Positions 10,492 through 22,300 of a stretch of 64,000 nucleotides of DNA are shown in pieces. The DNA lies in NCBI GenBank assembly GCA_950022655.1, contig OX465579.1, positions 43,193,950 through 43,257,949 on the forward strand. Direction: 5' to 3'. How positions within the stretch are numbered: the first letter of the stretch is position 1; each line of letters opens with the position of its first letter. The DNA comes from Alentia gelatinosa. Lineage: Eukaryota > Annelida > Polychaeta > Phyllodocida > Polynoidae. The notes below the pieces were generated by a model, which was not told the DNA's origin, did not search any database, and saw only the letters and a program-made list of their open reading frames with translations. A program made the position numbers and the translations under genes.

Positions 10492-12898
10492 TCAGCAGTC
10501 GGGGTAGGCAGTGCCCACAGCGCGGGGGCTCACGCCGTTCATGGTGTACGTGGTGATGGAGCGCTCGTTGCCGTCCATGGAGATGTAACACTTACCACCC
10601 GGACGGGATAGGAAACACAATGTGTACACGGCCAGATCATACTCGGGACTGGTGCCGACGAACAGCGACCCGATTCTCTTGTAAAGGTCCTTCCAGTAGA
10701 ACCGAGTTACATGCAGGTTGGGCTGGAAGAAGACAATAAGCTCTTCACGACCTGAATAGCTGGACAGTGGTTTGAGGAAATAGATATGATGATCATGATG
10801 TGTCATCTTTTATTGTCCTTCTGACATTTATGCCAAATAGTTCTCAAAGAACAAAGTAAAGTTTTTCCTTTTCGTACCGCTTTCACCAACAAAATGCATC
10901 ACAATATGAGATACGTACACTTCCAATTATTTATCCCAAAAATAGAACATGCTGAATATGTCCGGTGTAATACCGGGCTTGGATGTATAGGAAGGCATAA
11001 CTGTGAATAATATATAATGGTAACTATTTCTTTTGTTTCTTTTTTATCATCATGGAGTATTGAACGTATTTCGGTCTTATATTCATTGGTATACATTGGA
11101 TATAATGTAGATCGTATCCCTATGTCAATCACAAATCCCTTCCTCCACGACATAATCTACCTCAAAAACCACCCACCTCACAGCCTTTAATGTAACTGGA
11201 ATACTCGAGGTCGCCGCTCTTCTCCTGGCGATAGAACTGCACCCAGTTGTGGAAACCGCTGACCTTGCCGTTCTTCAGCTCACCCGCAAACACATGCTCG
11301 AAGCCTGAACTGTCGAGCGCCACACCGCGAGAGCGGCTGTACTTGGTGAACCAGTAGTTGTAGAGCTGGTCGCGGAAGCCCTGCGGACTTGAGCTAGCAA
11401 GATCTGTAATCAAAATAAGGATATAATTATTTGGAAGGTTGTGCAAGAATATGACATAAGGAAGAAGGGCCTGTCCATTCATGAGTCTCGCAGTAAGGTA
11501 AGTCTCCATGACCAACAATGATAAGAGTTGTATGACAGTATGACAAGGGAGAGGGGGGTTCCAAAATGGTCGAAAATAGAACGAACATAGTGAACCCTGA
11601 ACCCCGCTCGCCTTTGGCTCCATGTAGATAGCTGTACGAGGATTTTTCTTTTATACGATAGCAAGGCGAGTTAATGTTTGCACAAGGAATCTGTCGTCAG
11701 GTGGCATGCGCGTTGCGCTCACCTTTACTGACGAGGAACTCCTGGAGACGCTTCATGAGTGGCGTCTCCAAGACGGCGTCCAGGAAGTCCCGCTCCATGG
11801 TGCGGCTCTCCCGCGTGTCTTGCTCCTCGACGCCGACTTCAGGCGTATAGAGGCCAAATAGTGGGATCAGCTTCGAATAGGTAGGACCGCTCAGCCTGGC
11901 CTCGTTCACCGACGTAATGAATCTGTAAGATTTATTGGCATTTGATAGGTAATTCAATTACCTTACGAAAAACATTACCAACGGAACAACTCTAACCAAT
12001 TGTGACGGAAAACCCATCCAGGAGAACCACAATGAACACGATGGAAAATATCATTTGAACACAAGCGGGATGACAATTTTGAATACAGGGTGTTTAAAAT
12101 AAGGCTAGTAAAATCATACACATAGTAGATTACCTATGAGATTAGAAATTAAGAGCTTGCTCTAGTCTTATTCTTATTTTGACATTCCTTTAAGTATTTT
12201 CCTATTCTTTATTCAATTCTGACCATACAGTTTGACACGCAAACTTCCTCAAGGTCCTGAACCAAGCGAGTATAGCCTCCGACCTCTATAAAATGACTCA
12301 CGTAAAACCGTTGGGGTCGACGCTGACGTCGCCGTCCGGCATCCGGTTCCTGTCCATGCCGTAGATCTGATCGCTAATCTGCAGAATCTCAGTGTCCGTC
12401 ACATACGTCTCCGGCAGCTTGCTACCTGTGTATTCATACCACAGGGGTCAGTATGAATACACTATACATCTGCCCATACCCCTCATATTGCCAAAATCGG
12501 CCTCTTTGTAACATAAATTAAGCCATATATGTTGCAATTTGCAATTTCTTTCTTGGTATGTCCAACTTGGTATTGTTGCTACTTATTAGACTCGATAAGA
12601 TTTTTTTTCTACAATGCTCAAAATCAAAATGGACAATGTTCAGTGAGTGATTACATCCACAGAGATCAAACCTTTTAGGCATGATGACACCTCGAGGTGG
12701 TTTAAAAGCTGTGGTTAATGGAACCAGACATTCTACTGAAGATAGATAATATGTTAGCTAGTTACAATATGTATCTTGGAATTATATATACAATAAACTA
12801 TTGTGGTACCAGTTAGATGCTTTCCTGATTTTCAAAACAATTAAGATAGATTTACCTTGGGCAAGAGCCAGGAGGAGGATCAGTCCAAAAGCTTTCAT
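10492..12898 (-). CDS. ENDOU: Secreted EndoU-family endoribonuclease (complete, 282 aa)
   Basis: Exons 12898-12856, 12425-12302, 11922-11723, 11403-11182 and 10751-10492 join in phase (849 nt). Exon 1 encodes a signal peptide, [14 protein letters not shown]. The rest is a single EndoU (XendoU) domain, which cleaves RNA at uridines in a metal-stimulated reaction. Diagnostic segments are GFEHVFAGE (His159), GFHNWVQFY (His174), Lys221 and [19 protein letters not shown] (226-243). His-His-Lys is the known catalytic triad. No somatomedin-B domain is present, unlike many vertebrate secreted members. The donor of exon 4 was set to GGCT|gtgagg because the nearby GAG|gtgggt leaves no in-phase acceptor. 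The protein presumably acts outside the cell or in the secretory pathway. Identification is firm; the physiological role is unknown. Confidence 0.93.
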
Positions 12899-14192
12899 CT
12901 TGTTAAACGTGTCACGACCAATGGAATCCCGACGACTGTGCGACTTCAGGATGGCATCTAGTTATACCTTCTGTCCTTATCTGTGATATGTCAAAGATAA
13001 AAAACAGACCATCTGTTACTTCAGTCACGTGGAGGTAGAGGTAGATTCAAATATCGTTTCCCTAAAGAATCTTATAAATTGACTTGTGCTGCCTATCTAA
13101 TTAGTTTAAGTAAGTATTTGTTGCATATAACAATTATAAGAAAAACATTCATTGAAATTACAATATCAACAATATTGCTTCATTTCCTACCAAGCCTTTT
13201 TTCTCCATTTTTCGCCTACCTTGACGCTGCTTTGACATATGAGGCTTTTCTATTTTAATAACAAAATACCCTATTTTGACTTCTACTATAAGGTCTCAAA
13301 ATGATTGGAAAAAAATCATCTACTTAACTAAACTGGGTTTAGATTTTGCTTCCCTATTACTGAATGCCAAATCTTATGGGCATGCTTTCTTTCCTAGCGA
13401 TATACTTAGTCTTTAATAGAGCCCTTTGAATACATTGTTCAACATTTTTCTATAACTTCATCGAGGATCCCATTAAGACAAACAGTGATCTGGTTATTTT
13501 GATACTATGTCATTAAGATGGAACCATTACATCACAGACTGGCTAGCGAAGCCTTCTAAACCTATAGATTGTACCAGGAAACGTGTATCTGCTTGGTTAT
13601 CAGCGTCATCGTCCCTTTATCTCGCTGATGGTCGTTGCTGGTATCTACCTCGTACAACACCTGTTTTCCGCTCGCGATCGCTGTCGACTTCACTGGTCTC
13701 TTGGGGGCCATCCATAATGTATGTACGAAGAATTTCTGAAATTTTGAACCCCCACCCCATTATATTGTACTCAATAGAACAAAGAGGGACATGAGTATGT
13801 CTGAATGGATTTTTGTATTTGTGCAGCATTTTCAATGACGATACAAAAAGTATGTTAAGGCCATTACACACTCTACGATTTCAGAACATGTATTATATGT
13901 TCCTTTCTCGGCAACAAAGGAACGGTTATAAGCTTAGGCGAGGCATCGTAACAGAGTCAGCTAGTGTGGCACCCCCTCCAGCCATTTGTCTAAGATAAGA
14001 AAATGCCCCACGTGGAGATGTGCCTCTGTCACCAACAAATTGCAGTTGGATGTTTCAACCTCAGTCCCGATAGAAAATGGAATGTGTTCCTTCTCCTTGT
14101 CATCGACAACAGATTTTAAGAAATACCCTTATGATGCTTACCAATATCAGCAAGTAATTAGCATACTTAGTGACTGGGTGAGGAGACCAGGA
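12899..14192. other. Intergenic, upstream of the EndoU gene
   Basis: The EndoU promoter should lie just above 12898, but no motif is decisive. A GC-richer segment at 13500-13720 has open frames on both strands (95 aa on plus, about 84 aa on minus) that match nothing I recognise and have no convincing splice context. Confidence 0.35.
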
Positions 14193-14689
14193 ACCCACCA
14201 ACCCCGATAAGGTCCCCGATAGAGTTCCCGATTGGAATTGAATAATTCTTGTCGGGAAAGTTTTCCTATCGTAGCGGTGGGCGCCAGCTTACGATGCGGA
14301 TCCCGATTCAACCACGACTGGACCCCGATTGGAAATTCTTATCGTAGCCCCTATGTCTGGATTCGACATGTTTGATATTTTCTACGGTTGGAATTCTATC
14401 GGGAAGCGTTCCGATTGAAATAGAGCGTATTCCGATTGGAATTTCTGGTGGGCTGTGCATTACGATAGCGTTTCCGATTCATTCCCGACATAACTCCAAT
14501 CGTAGAGTATGCTAATGAAGGTGCTGGTATCGGGAACATATCGGGAAAATCAAAAGCTTGGCGCATGTTTTTGCGGGCCCCGATTGGTTTCCCGATAAGA
14601 ATTCTATCAGAGTTTATCGGGGATTATTTGGAAATTTCTTGTCGGGGTTCAATCGGGGTCTATCGGTAACCTTATCGGGGTTGGTGGGT
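14193..14689. mobile_element. MITE with perfect 20-bp TIRs (ACCCACCAACCCCGATAAGG)
   Basis: The two ends are perfect 20-bp inverted copies 497 bp apart. The interior is made of the word CCCGAT and its complement ATCGGG in many irregularly spaced copies on both strands, so it can fold extensively. No ORF. Flanks (gagaccagg / gccgcctc) show no clear duplication. Confidence 0.8.
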
Positions 14690-15409
14690 GCCGCCTCTTA
14701 AATTGGGGTGCCATACACACGTAAGTGCTCAGATGCTGTCCATCACCTAGCCAGTATACCCGGCCCTGTCCCCAAACAGGGCCGGGTGTTGACTCCATAC
14801 ACCCCAACCCTTTCTTGTTATTCCAGACTGGCCGCAGTCTGACATGTATGAAAAACAAATTGAATCGATAAATGTATACCCATCTGTCTTCGCCAACCTT
14901 CAAAATGGCTGTCGCTTACCTCATAACTGTGTTTTAGAGGTAGTTTTCCAGTAGATCTTGGCTGATTCTCAAATCCAGCCATTTTGTTCAGTTTGCCTCG
15001 CTGGTTCCCTAACTACAAAGTGCCTTGCCTAAAAGCAAAAGATAGCTGTTCACCCCTGAATGAAGATCAGGGGTGAATGTTTTACCTATCCATCACCTAT
15101 CAGTGCCCCCGAGTCGACCAACGACTAGAATCATAACAGAGTCAGTGGGGTCGAATACTGTAATACTATCGCTCAGTCCGGAAAGATTTACTTGGGACTA
15201 ACTCTTACTACCCACTTTATCACTTTCTGGTACCATGCTGTGATGATCGACACCCTGAGCCAATTCGCCTGAGATATGTTAAGACTAGCTTACGATAAGG
15301 AGACTTAATTGTTCCTTCCACTTAAGCCATTATTCCAAAATATATGTAGACAGAAAGGGGTTGTAGAATAGTCCAACTATAATGTGTCGAATAATATAGC
15401 TATTAGTGT
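14690..15409. other. Intergenic, no gene seen
   Basis: A GC-rich inverted repeat, cggccctgtccccaaacagggccg, lies around 14761-14784 and could form a stable hairpin. Another short hairpin, ttcacccctgaatgaagatcaggggtgaa, lies at 15049-15077. Nothing else recognisable. Confidence 0.4.
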
Positions 15410-15965
15410 GTGATCAGGACAGGTTGGTCACTGGATCAGGTTGATCAAGCAGGTTAGGTCAGGTCAGGCTGCTTAGCACTGGGTCTGGTTACACCAGTTG
15501 TGCCAGTCTGGTTGGGTTGGACCAGTTGGGCTGGATTGGTTGTGTTAGTTGGCCAGGACTGGTTGTGCCAGACGTGTGGGGTCAGACTAGTTTGGTCAGG
15601 CCAGTTAGGTCAGACTGGTTGGTTCTACTCAGTAGGGTTGGGCCAGTGGGATTGTATTGGACTGAGTAGGTCAGACCAATTGGGACAGATTTTGTTGGGT
15701 TGAGTTGCACCAGTTGTTTTGCCTGGCCAGAGCTGGTTTAGGTCAGACCTGTTGGGCCAATTGCATTAAACTGGTCAGTCAGGTTGGATCAAATCAGATA
15801 GGTCAGTCTAGCTGGGACTGCCTGGTTGGGTCAGATGAATCAGCTTAGACTGGTCTGGTTGGGTCGGACGAATTGGGTTGGTTGGCCTGACTGGTTGGGT
15901 CAAACTGGTCAGGTTGGCTTACACTGGATGGGCAAGACCAGTTTGATCAGCCCAGTTGAGGCAGG
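15410..15965. repeat. Degenerate minisatellite (ctggttgggtcagac-type)
   Basis: About 550 bases of imperfect tandem units built on TGGTTGGGTCAGAC / CAGGTTGG, strongly biased to G and T on the plus strand. Open frames inside are low-complexity artefacts. Confidence 0.85.
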
Positions 15966-18900
15966 CCATATGAATAAATATTGGTGAATCTTTAAAAAAA
16001 ACAAAAGTGAAGAATGAACATGTACAACACAGGCCCAAATCGGTTTAATATGTTGGCTTTATTGTTATAACGTAAATTTCACAGGTTCACCCATGACTAC
16101 ATGTGTTCATTCAAAGAGATACTCAAATACCTCTGCTCGGCAAATCCTCAACTCCATATCATTTCTCTTTGTCAGGGTAGCTCTTTGTGAGTGAAATCCT
16201 ATCATACCATATTTCTATTTCTCATTTTCTGAACCTTCAACAGCATTATGTGTTCCTTTTGAAAAAGAGAAACACACATTTTATCACATACCTGTGGTCG
16301 TACGTACTAGTATACTGCCTGCTCCTACCAATTTTGTACATGTACTCATGGCCATGGATACAGCAAGTACATGGCGTTCAGGGTATATCATCACGTGATC
16401 AGAATAGTAGGATCAGACAGGGCAATCTACTAACACACAAAAATCAAAACGGCGACCACTACGAACGTATTGGAACCACATCGGGAAAACAATAACAAAC
16501 ACACTCTCCAGTAAAATGACATTGAATAGAATGGGGAGATATTTTACAAATATAACAAGTGAATACCACAAACGTGGCAAGGCATGCCGTGTCCTACGTC
16601 AAAACACTGTATACACTTTACAAGGCAACCTTCACTCAAAGGAATAACTTTAGGTAATACGAAAACAGGCATACTGTATCTGTATTTGACAAATACTAAA
16701 AAAATTGTCGATCAGACGAACCTCTGCCTTTGACATCAGTTTAGCTGATCGTCAAATATTTTAAGGCATAGTTCTCACGTACAGATACAGTAACGCTGTT
16801 TCTGTATAATACACTTCACATGATACAGTTCTTCCCAATACTTGCGGTGTCAAATGTGTCATGTGAAAAATACCTCAAATGTTTTGGAAACAGGACCATG
16901 TCCTCAAAGTGGTAGTCACATCAACTTTGAATGCACATTACACTGGCTTCAGCGGATGGTGAGACAACTAGAATGCTTCTAGCTGATTTAACTCTGAGAG
17001 TTTCTTCGCAGCACATAAATGTTTTTACAATTTGGCTTTAAATCTGTTAAAAATTGTCAGTTTTGCCATCTAGATATATCTGTTCTAGTATGTGATCGCA
17101 TGGCCTGGACCAGAGACAAGATAGCCAAAACACCACTAAGAATCTGCTGATGTCCCTTTCCTTTTTGTAAGTAAACCCCATGGTTCCGTTCCATAATAAT
17201 TCTACCTTTTGTATCAGACGTGTTATTTGACTGTGGGTAGCATAATCTACCTATATGGGGTTGGTAGTGAATTTATATTCTGATTAAATTTCTGACATTT
17301 GGTTTCAACCTTCCTTATGGTTTCATCAAATGAGGCATGAGATCCTCTAAAATTGAATAACAAGCATGCACCCGATAGCCCGAGTGCAAATTTCCATGGC
17401 TATAGGGCATGACTTTCAGGTGTGCACCCAGATTGTGCTATTTTTCAGGAATTCACTATTATTATATACGCTTGCTGTATATTTGATAATTACGTACTGC
17501 TGCTCCTTGCGCATAATAAATTGTATACTGAACCCTGTGCAGTACACTGTTATACTGCATACATTGAAACATCAGCAGTGTGTGGGCTTTCACATAGACA
17601 TATCTTCCATGCAAATATATGGTAAGATTTTATCAATTTTGGGTACATGATAAATATATAACGACATACGATGCTTGTACATGCTACAAAACTCGATGGG
17701 AATTGATGTTTTTACAGAACTCGGCCTGGAGCCTCGTTCTGTAAAAAGCAACAATTCCCCATCTCATTTTGTAGCATGTACAGCATGGTCAAATCATTCT
17801 ATATAATTATCTCACCCTTGCTATTTTTCACCTTAGACTCAGCATTGGGAACTCTTACTCAATGCCCATGAAGTATTTAGAAAAAGAATACTCAATAGGA
17901 GATTATGTCACAAATGTTAGCCAAACAATCAATGTTAGTGGTGAGATTAAATCTGAACCGCACTCGATAGCCACTGAAAATATGCTATTCATTTTCGTTT
18001 GTTCTGTAACTTCACTCGGCTTTGTCTCACAAGATTGCTCCTTAACCAAAACTCAAGGCATATTTTCAGTATCTATGGATCTCGATGCAGTTCCTTCTCA
18101 TGCTCCACCTAGTAGGTTGGGAATGTCCATTTTAGCTGATGACAAAGCTAGGGGGGACAAGGCTAAGGGGTTTTCAACTTTTTAGATAACCTTTCAGGCT
18201 GTCAGATTGAATAAAATCACAATGAAAAGTGCACAATTAGAGATATGGACCATATGATGGAACAAATATGTCAGGGATAAAGTGTAAATATTTTACAAAT
18301 TAATTTCTGGTTCAAACAGTATATTCTTATGTATTTTACCTGAGAAAATGAAATTATGTTTGTGTGAGATTCCAAAACAATTTTTTATGGACGTGAAGAA
18401 AGATAAAGTACACAGGAATAAAGAAAATATAGGCATGGTATAAGGCCAGCTAATGCTTCATTGAGATATTGAATTAGGCCCACATATTGTCAACTGCAAT
18501 AATCAAGCCGGTAACTTTTATTTTGCCCAATAATACAATAATATGTTTAATAGTTAACATAAATGTTTAGATCATTATTTCATGAGCAAATTGAATATCA
18601 CGACATAATGTATGCAACAGAATGTGAATAAATAGTTCTAATAAACCTTGGAATACATTTCCGCCAATAGCAAAATATAAACGAAAAATACTTCTCTTAA
18701 CAATTCCTTTAAAATCTTTGACAAATAGTCAATTCTTGTGAATTGAACACACCTATGACTCTCTTGGTGTAAATAAATAGTACAGCATACAATAACGAAC
18801 ACATGGCACAGACTAATCACTAACTGCTACATTTTACAATACTAAACATTGCTATAAATACAGGACATATATACGTTAATATTACTTAACTGGTATTTGA

Positions 18901-19378
18901 TTATTAAGTCGCTGAAAGACTTCCTGGTAACTGTACAACCGCTAATAAGTGTAGAGCTACTTTATTTTTATTTTTTTATATAAATTTATTCATCGACTAT
19001 TTCTTTCACCTATAGGCGTTTTACATAGTTACAGTCGCACGACTATGTTACAAGTGAGAATGTAGTACAAACAGTTCTATGAAGTATCACTCAATTTATA
19101 ACATTTTCATATACCATTTCTGGTATCAAATATTTTCTTACAAAGTTACTAGCTGCAGTTCGTACTGGATATATAGATTTTTACCATACACATTGTAATC
19201 TCAACTTCATATATCACTGCAAAAAGTTCTCGTATTTCTTTACTTCACTTTTAATATGCGTCATGCTGATTTGAATGAGCAACTATAATGTCACCTTTAA
19301 CGTAGAGTGCCAAAACTGAGATTGTTCGCATGAATCTTATCTCAATATCTAATGAAATGGTACGATTTACTCATATAT
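15966..19378. other. Intergenic / possible SLC38A9 3' UTR
   Basis: No exon recognised. Minus-strand AATAAA signals that could end the SLC38A9 transcript occur at 18985-18990 and 18961-18966, about 400 nt after its stop codon, and a further one at 16058-16063. Which, if any, is used cannot be decided here. A 107-aa plus-strand frame at 17862-18185 has no recognisable features. Confidence 0.35.
17671..17786. repeat. Hairpin-forming inverted repeat, about 50-bp arms
   Basis: The left arm begins atgcttgtacatgctacaaa and the right arm ends tttgtagcatgtacagcat; the inner parts tttttacagaac and gttctgtaaaaa also pair. The loop is about 15 bases (tcggcctggagcctc). Arms have a few mismatches. Probably a tiny foldback element. 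Confidence 0.8.
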
Positions 19379-22300
19379 TTATTTCATGATGAGGAACTGT
19401 GATATAAAATTGAGCAGGCCGAGGAGGATGAGGGTGACGTGGAAGATGATGACAGGTACGGTGAGGGTGCCGGCTTTTCTCCGGGTCAGGATATACACGA
19501 GGCTGGGCAAAGCAAATATATACACCAGACCACACAGCGCTCCCGAAAATCTGCAAAAACAAGAACAATAGTTTGGTGTGTCCTGATGCAAAGATTTCAC
19601 CGTCCCCATTGTGACCCTGAATTTATGAATATGTATATTCTCACTATAACATCAAAGATCACCCTTCTGAAATCCCGTATTAAATTATCCACAGTTCTGC
19701 TTATCCATCTCTCTCTTTGATTATACTTAGATTATACTGAAATACATGTATCTTGTTAGATAATAATTTATTAATGGATTTGGTTACCGTGAAATCTGTT
19801 GACCTAGTCAATTGGCCAGACACAAACTCATGTTACTATTGTAATCCCTACCAAGTACAAAGTGTTGTACATGATTGCAAACAGGTAATCAGTCTCATCT
19901 TCTCCAGAATAAATAAATCGATTCTTTAAAAAAAATAATCGAGTGCGCCGGAGTTATAATAAGGCTCGCGAGTCTTAAGTCAGTAAAACCAATGATAAAA
20001 CCCTTTTAAAATACAGGGAATTACGCTTACTTTACCAATTCCACGGTGATTTAAATCAGAGTTGCAAGTTTACTGTCCTATTTCTTGCACCTCACTAGTA
20101 TGTGTCACCTGTATCACGAGGCATGGTATGGAATGGGAAAAATACAACTGGCAAACACGCCCTTTATTGAATAAAAAAGACCCGTTAGAGAAGGCAATGA
20201 TAATAAGGAATAACGCCAGGTGGCGCCAAGGTGGTGTTAGGAGGACCCATACAGGTGTACACTGGCCGCCAGAGCTACCCTATGTTAGCTCAGGTCGGGT
20301 TAAATGCATGACCGCCTTGACCCACTACAGGGAAATGTCTGTTACTCTCCTGCCAGACCTGTTGTACTGCTTGGAGAGTGTTATTTCATAATCTTGAAGC
20401 CAATTATCAATTAGCTTATTTCAAAATATAATGTACATATAGCTTAGTCTCCTTGTCTATTTGTTAGCTATGAATATTAAGTATTTCTTCTTTTAGAACC
20501 TACATAGAACAAAAAGGCCTGATTCGAGGAGCACACCACAGATATCGTATTTGACTGAACCCGAGCCACCTCTTTAATAGTCGGAACAGAGTGGAGACAG
20601 ACGTGGTAGCCAATCTAACGCAGGGGTCGCTAATACTTCTATAAATACCTTATACGTTGCATACAACCCTATGGATTAACGTTTTGAATATAACTAACCT
20701 GATGATTGTGCCGATCTTCGGGAGGAAGACAGCAAACAGGACACAGATGATGATGATAACACAGTTCAACGTCAGAACATGCTTTATGCTGAAACAAGAA
20801 AATAAAGTTGATGCATCACTAAGCACACATTGTATTACATTAATGTATTACATTAATATAAACTTTCCTATAAATACTATGCATGTATGTCTATCCTCCA
20901 GTTATTAGAAATCAAATTTCGTGCTCGGCTTTTCTGGAAGATACACTTATGAACTCATCTCAGCGGGAAACGCGTCACGCCACCTGCTTCGGTAATAATG
21001 TTTCAGCTATGATAGAGCAGACGACATTTTACGCACCTAGGATACACGTTGCCGAAGACTGCATGCATGAACTGGGCTCGTATAATGTACAGTAGGAGAG
21101 GGAAAACTGTGAGCATTTGGATGAACAAACAAATCCTCGCAACAAATGCCATTATGTCGGAGCCCCGGAAATTATTCAGTAGATTCTGTGAAAGAGAAAA
21201 TAATGACGTAAATAATATGATAGATAGGATCATGGACTTGTCATCTATGTCCGTGATTAAACATTCGACAAACAGGGTTCTTGTTTTAAGCTGTAGATTA
21301 TGGTTCAGGGTCTTTTCATATATCCCAATATCTCACATATTTTGTTAACTTCTTAAAGAATCAATTCATTGAAAATTGACAATTAATTGATATGCTCTAA
21401 ATGCCCTTATAATTGACAAATACAAATATTTCAGGGTGATTTCAAAACAGAAGTTGCTTCTTAAATTGATTTATCCAAAAAGGTTGTAATAATCCTCTAA
21501 TCTCCTAAAAAAAACTATAAGACTGTAGACTGTTTTATAGTCCCATGTGGACTGTTTGTATTATAATAACTGGCTGACGTTAGGACAAATCGATCTATGT
21601 ATTTCTTCAAAATATAAACAATTCCCTTCTGGTAAAGACATGTATCTTTATGTGAATACATTCTTTAATTTGTGTTCATTATTGAATTTCTGAAACACAA
21701 TAGGTTTGGACTTACATCCTCTATACAAGATTTGGCAAGAGGGAATGAAGAGTAGAAGATGACTCCTACAAACGTGTAGGTAAAACATACACAGAAGTAG
21801 GCGATCGACAAATCACGACCCTGGAGAAATAAAAGAGGACAATCTCAGATAGGGAAACATCTAGGCTTGAGGACCATATAGAAAAAAAGAAAATTTCAAT
21901 GTCCTCAGTCTAGGGTTACATTTCTAACAACCTGCGTAAGTGGCAGCTGAAATTTGTTAATCATATGGCTTTCACATTTCATGGTGGCTTGGAAAGTATG
22001 TATTTATTTTTTCAATAGTTTTTAAAGTCATGCAGTTGAAATATAGATAATCTTACTCAGGTCTGACGTCATCGAATATTCTAGCTTAGATATGCAATTT
22101 TCTTTACAAATATGGTTTATTTCTGTTGCATTGATATAAAGCCTAGATAGTCCACATTGAAATAATATACATTGAAACGTTATATCGTGGGGAACTTTGT
22201 AACATAACACAACGTAATTATGTAATCTCAGTACATAAGAGGGTATGCTTACATTATTTTCAGGATTTTTCTGGTTCTGAATTATGGATATGACACAGTT

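Noticed and set aside
11171..11182. Donor GAG|gtgggt for EndoU exon 4
   Set aside because: It would leave phase 0, but the next exon has acceptors only for the other phases. GGCT|gtgagg keeps the frame and the 849-nt coding length.
15500..15703. Trp/Gly-rich plus-strand frame
   Set aside because: Product of the TGGTTGGG minisatellite, not a gene.
17862..18185. 107-aa plus-strand frame downstream of SLC38A9
   Set aside because: No domain or signal recognised, in an AT-rich region, antisense to the likely 3' UTR of SLC38A9.
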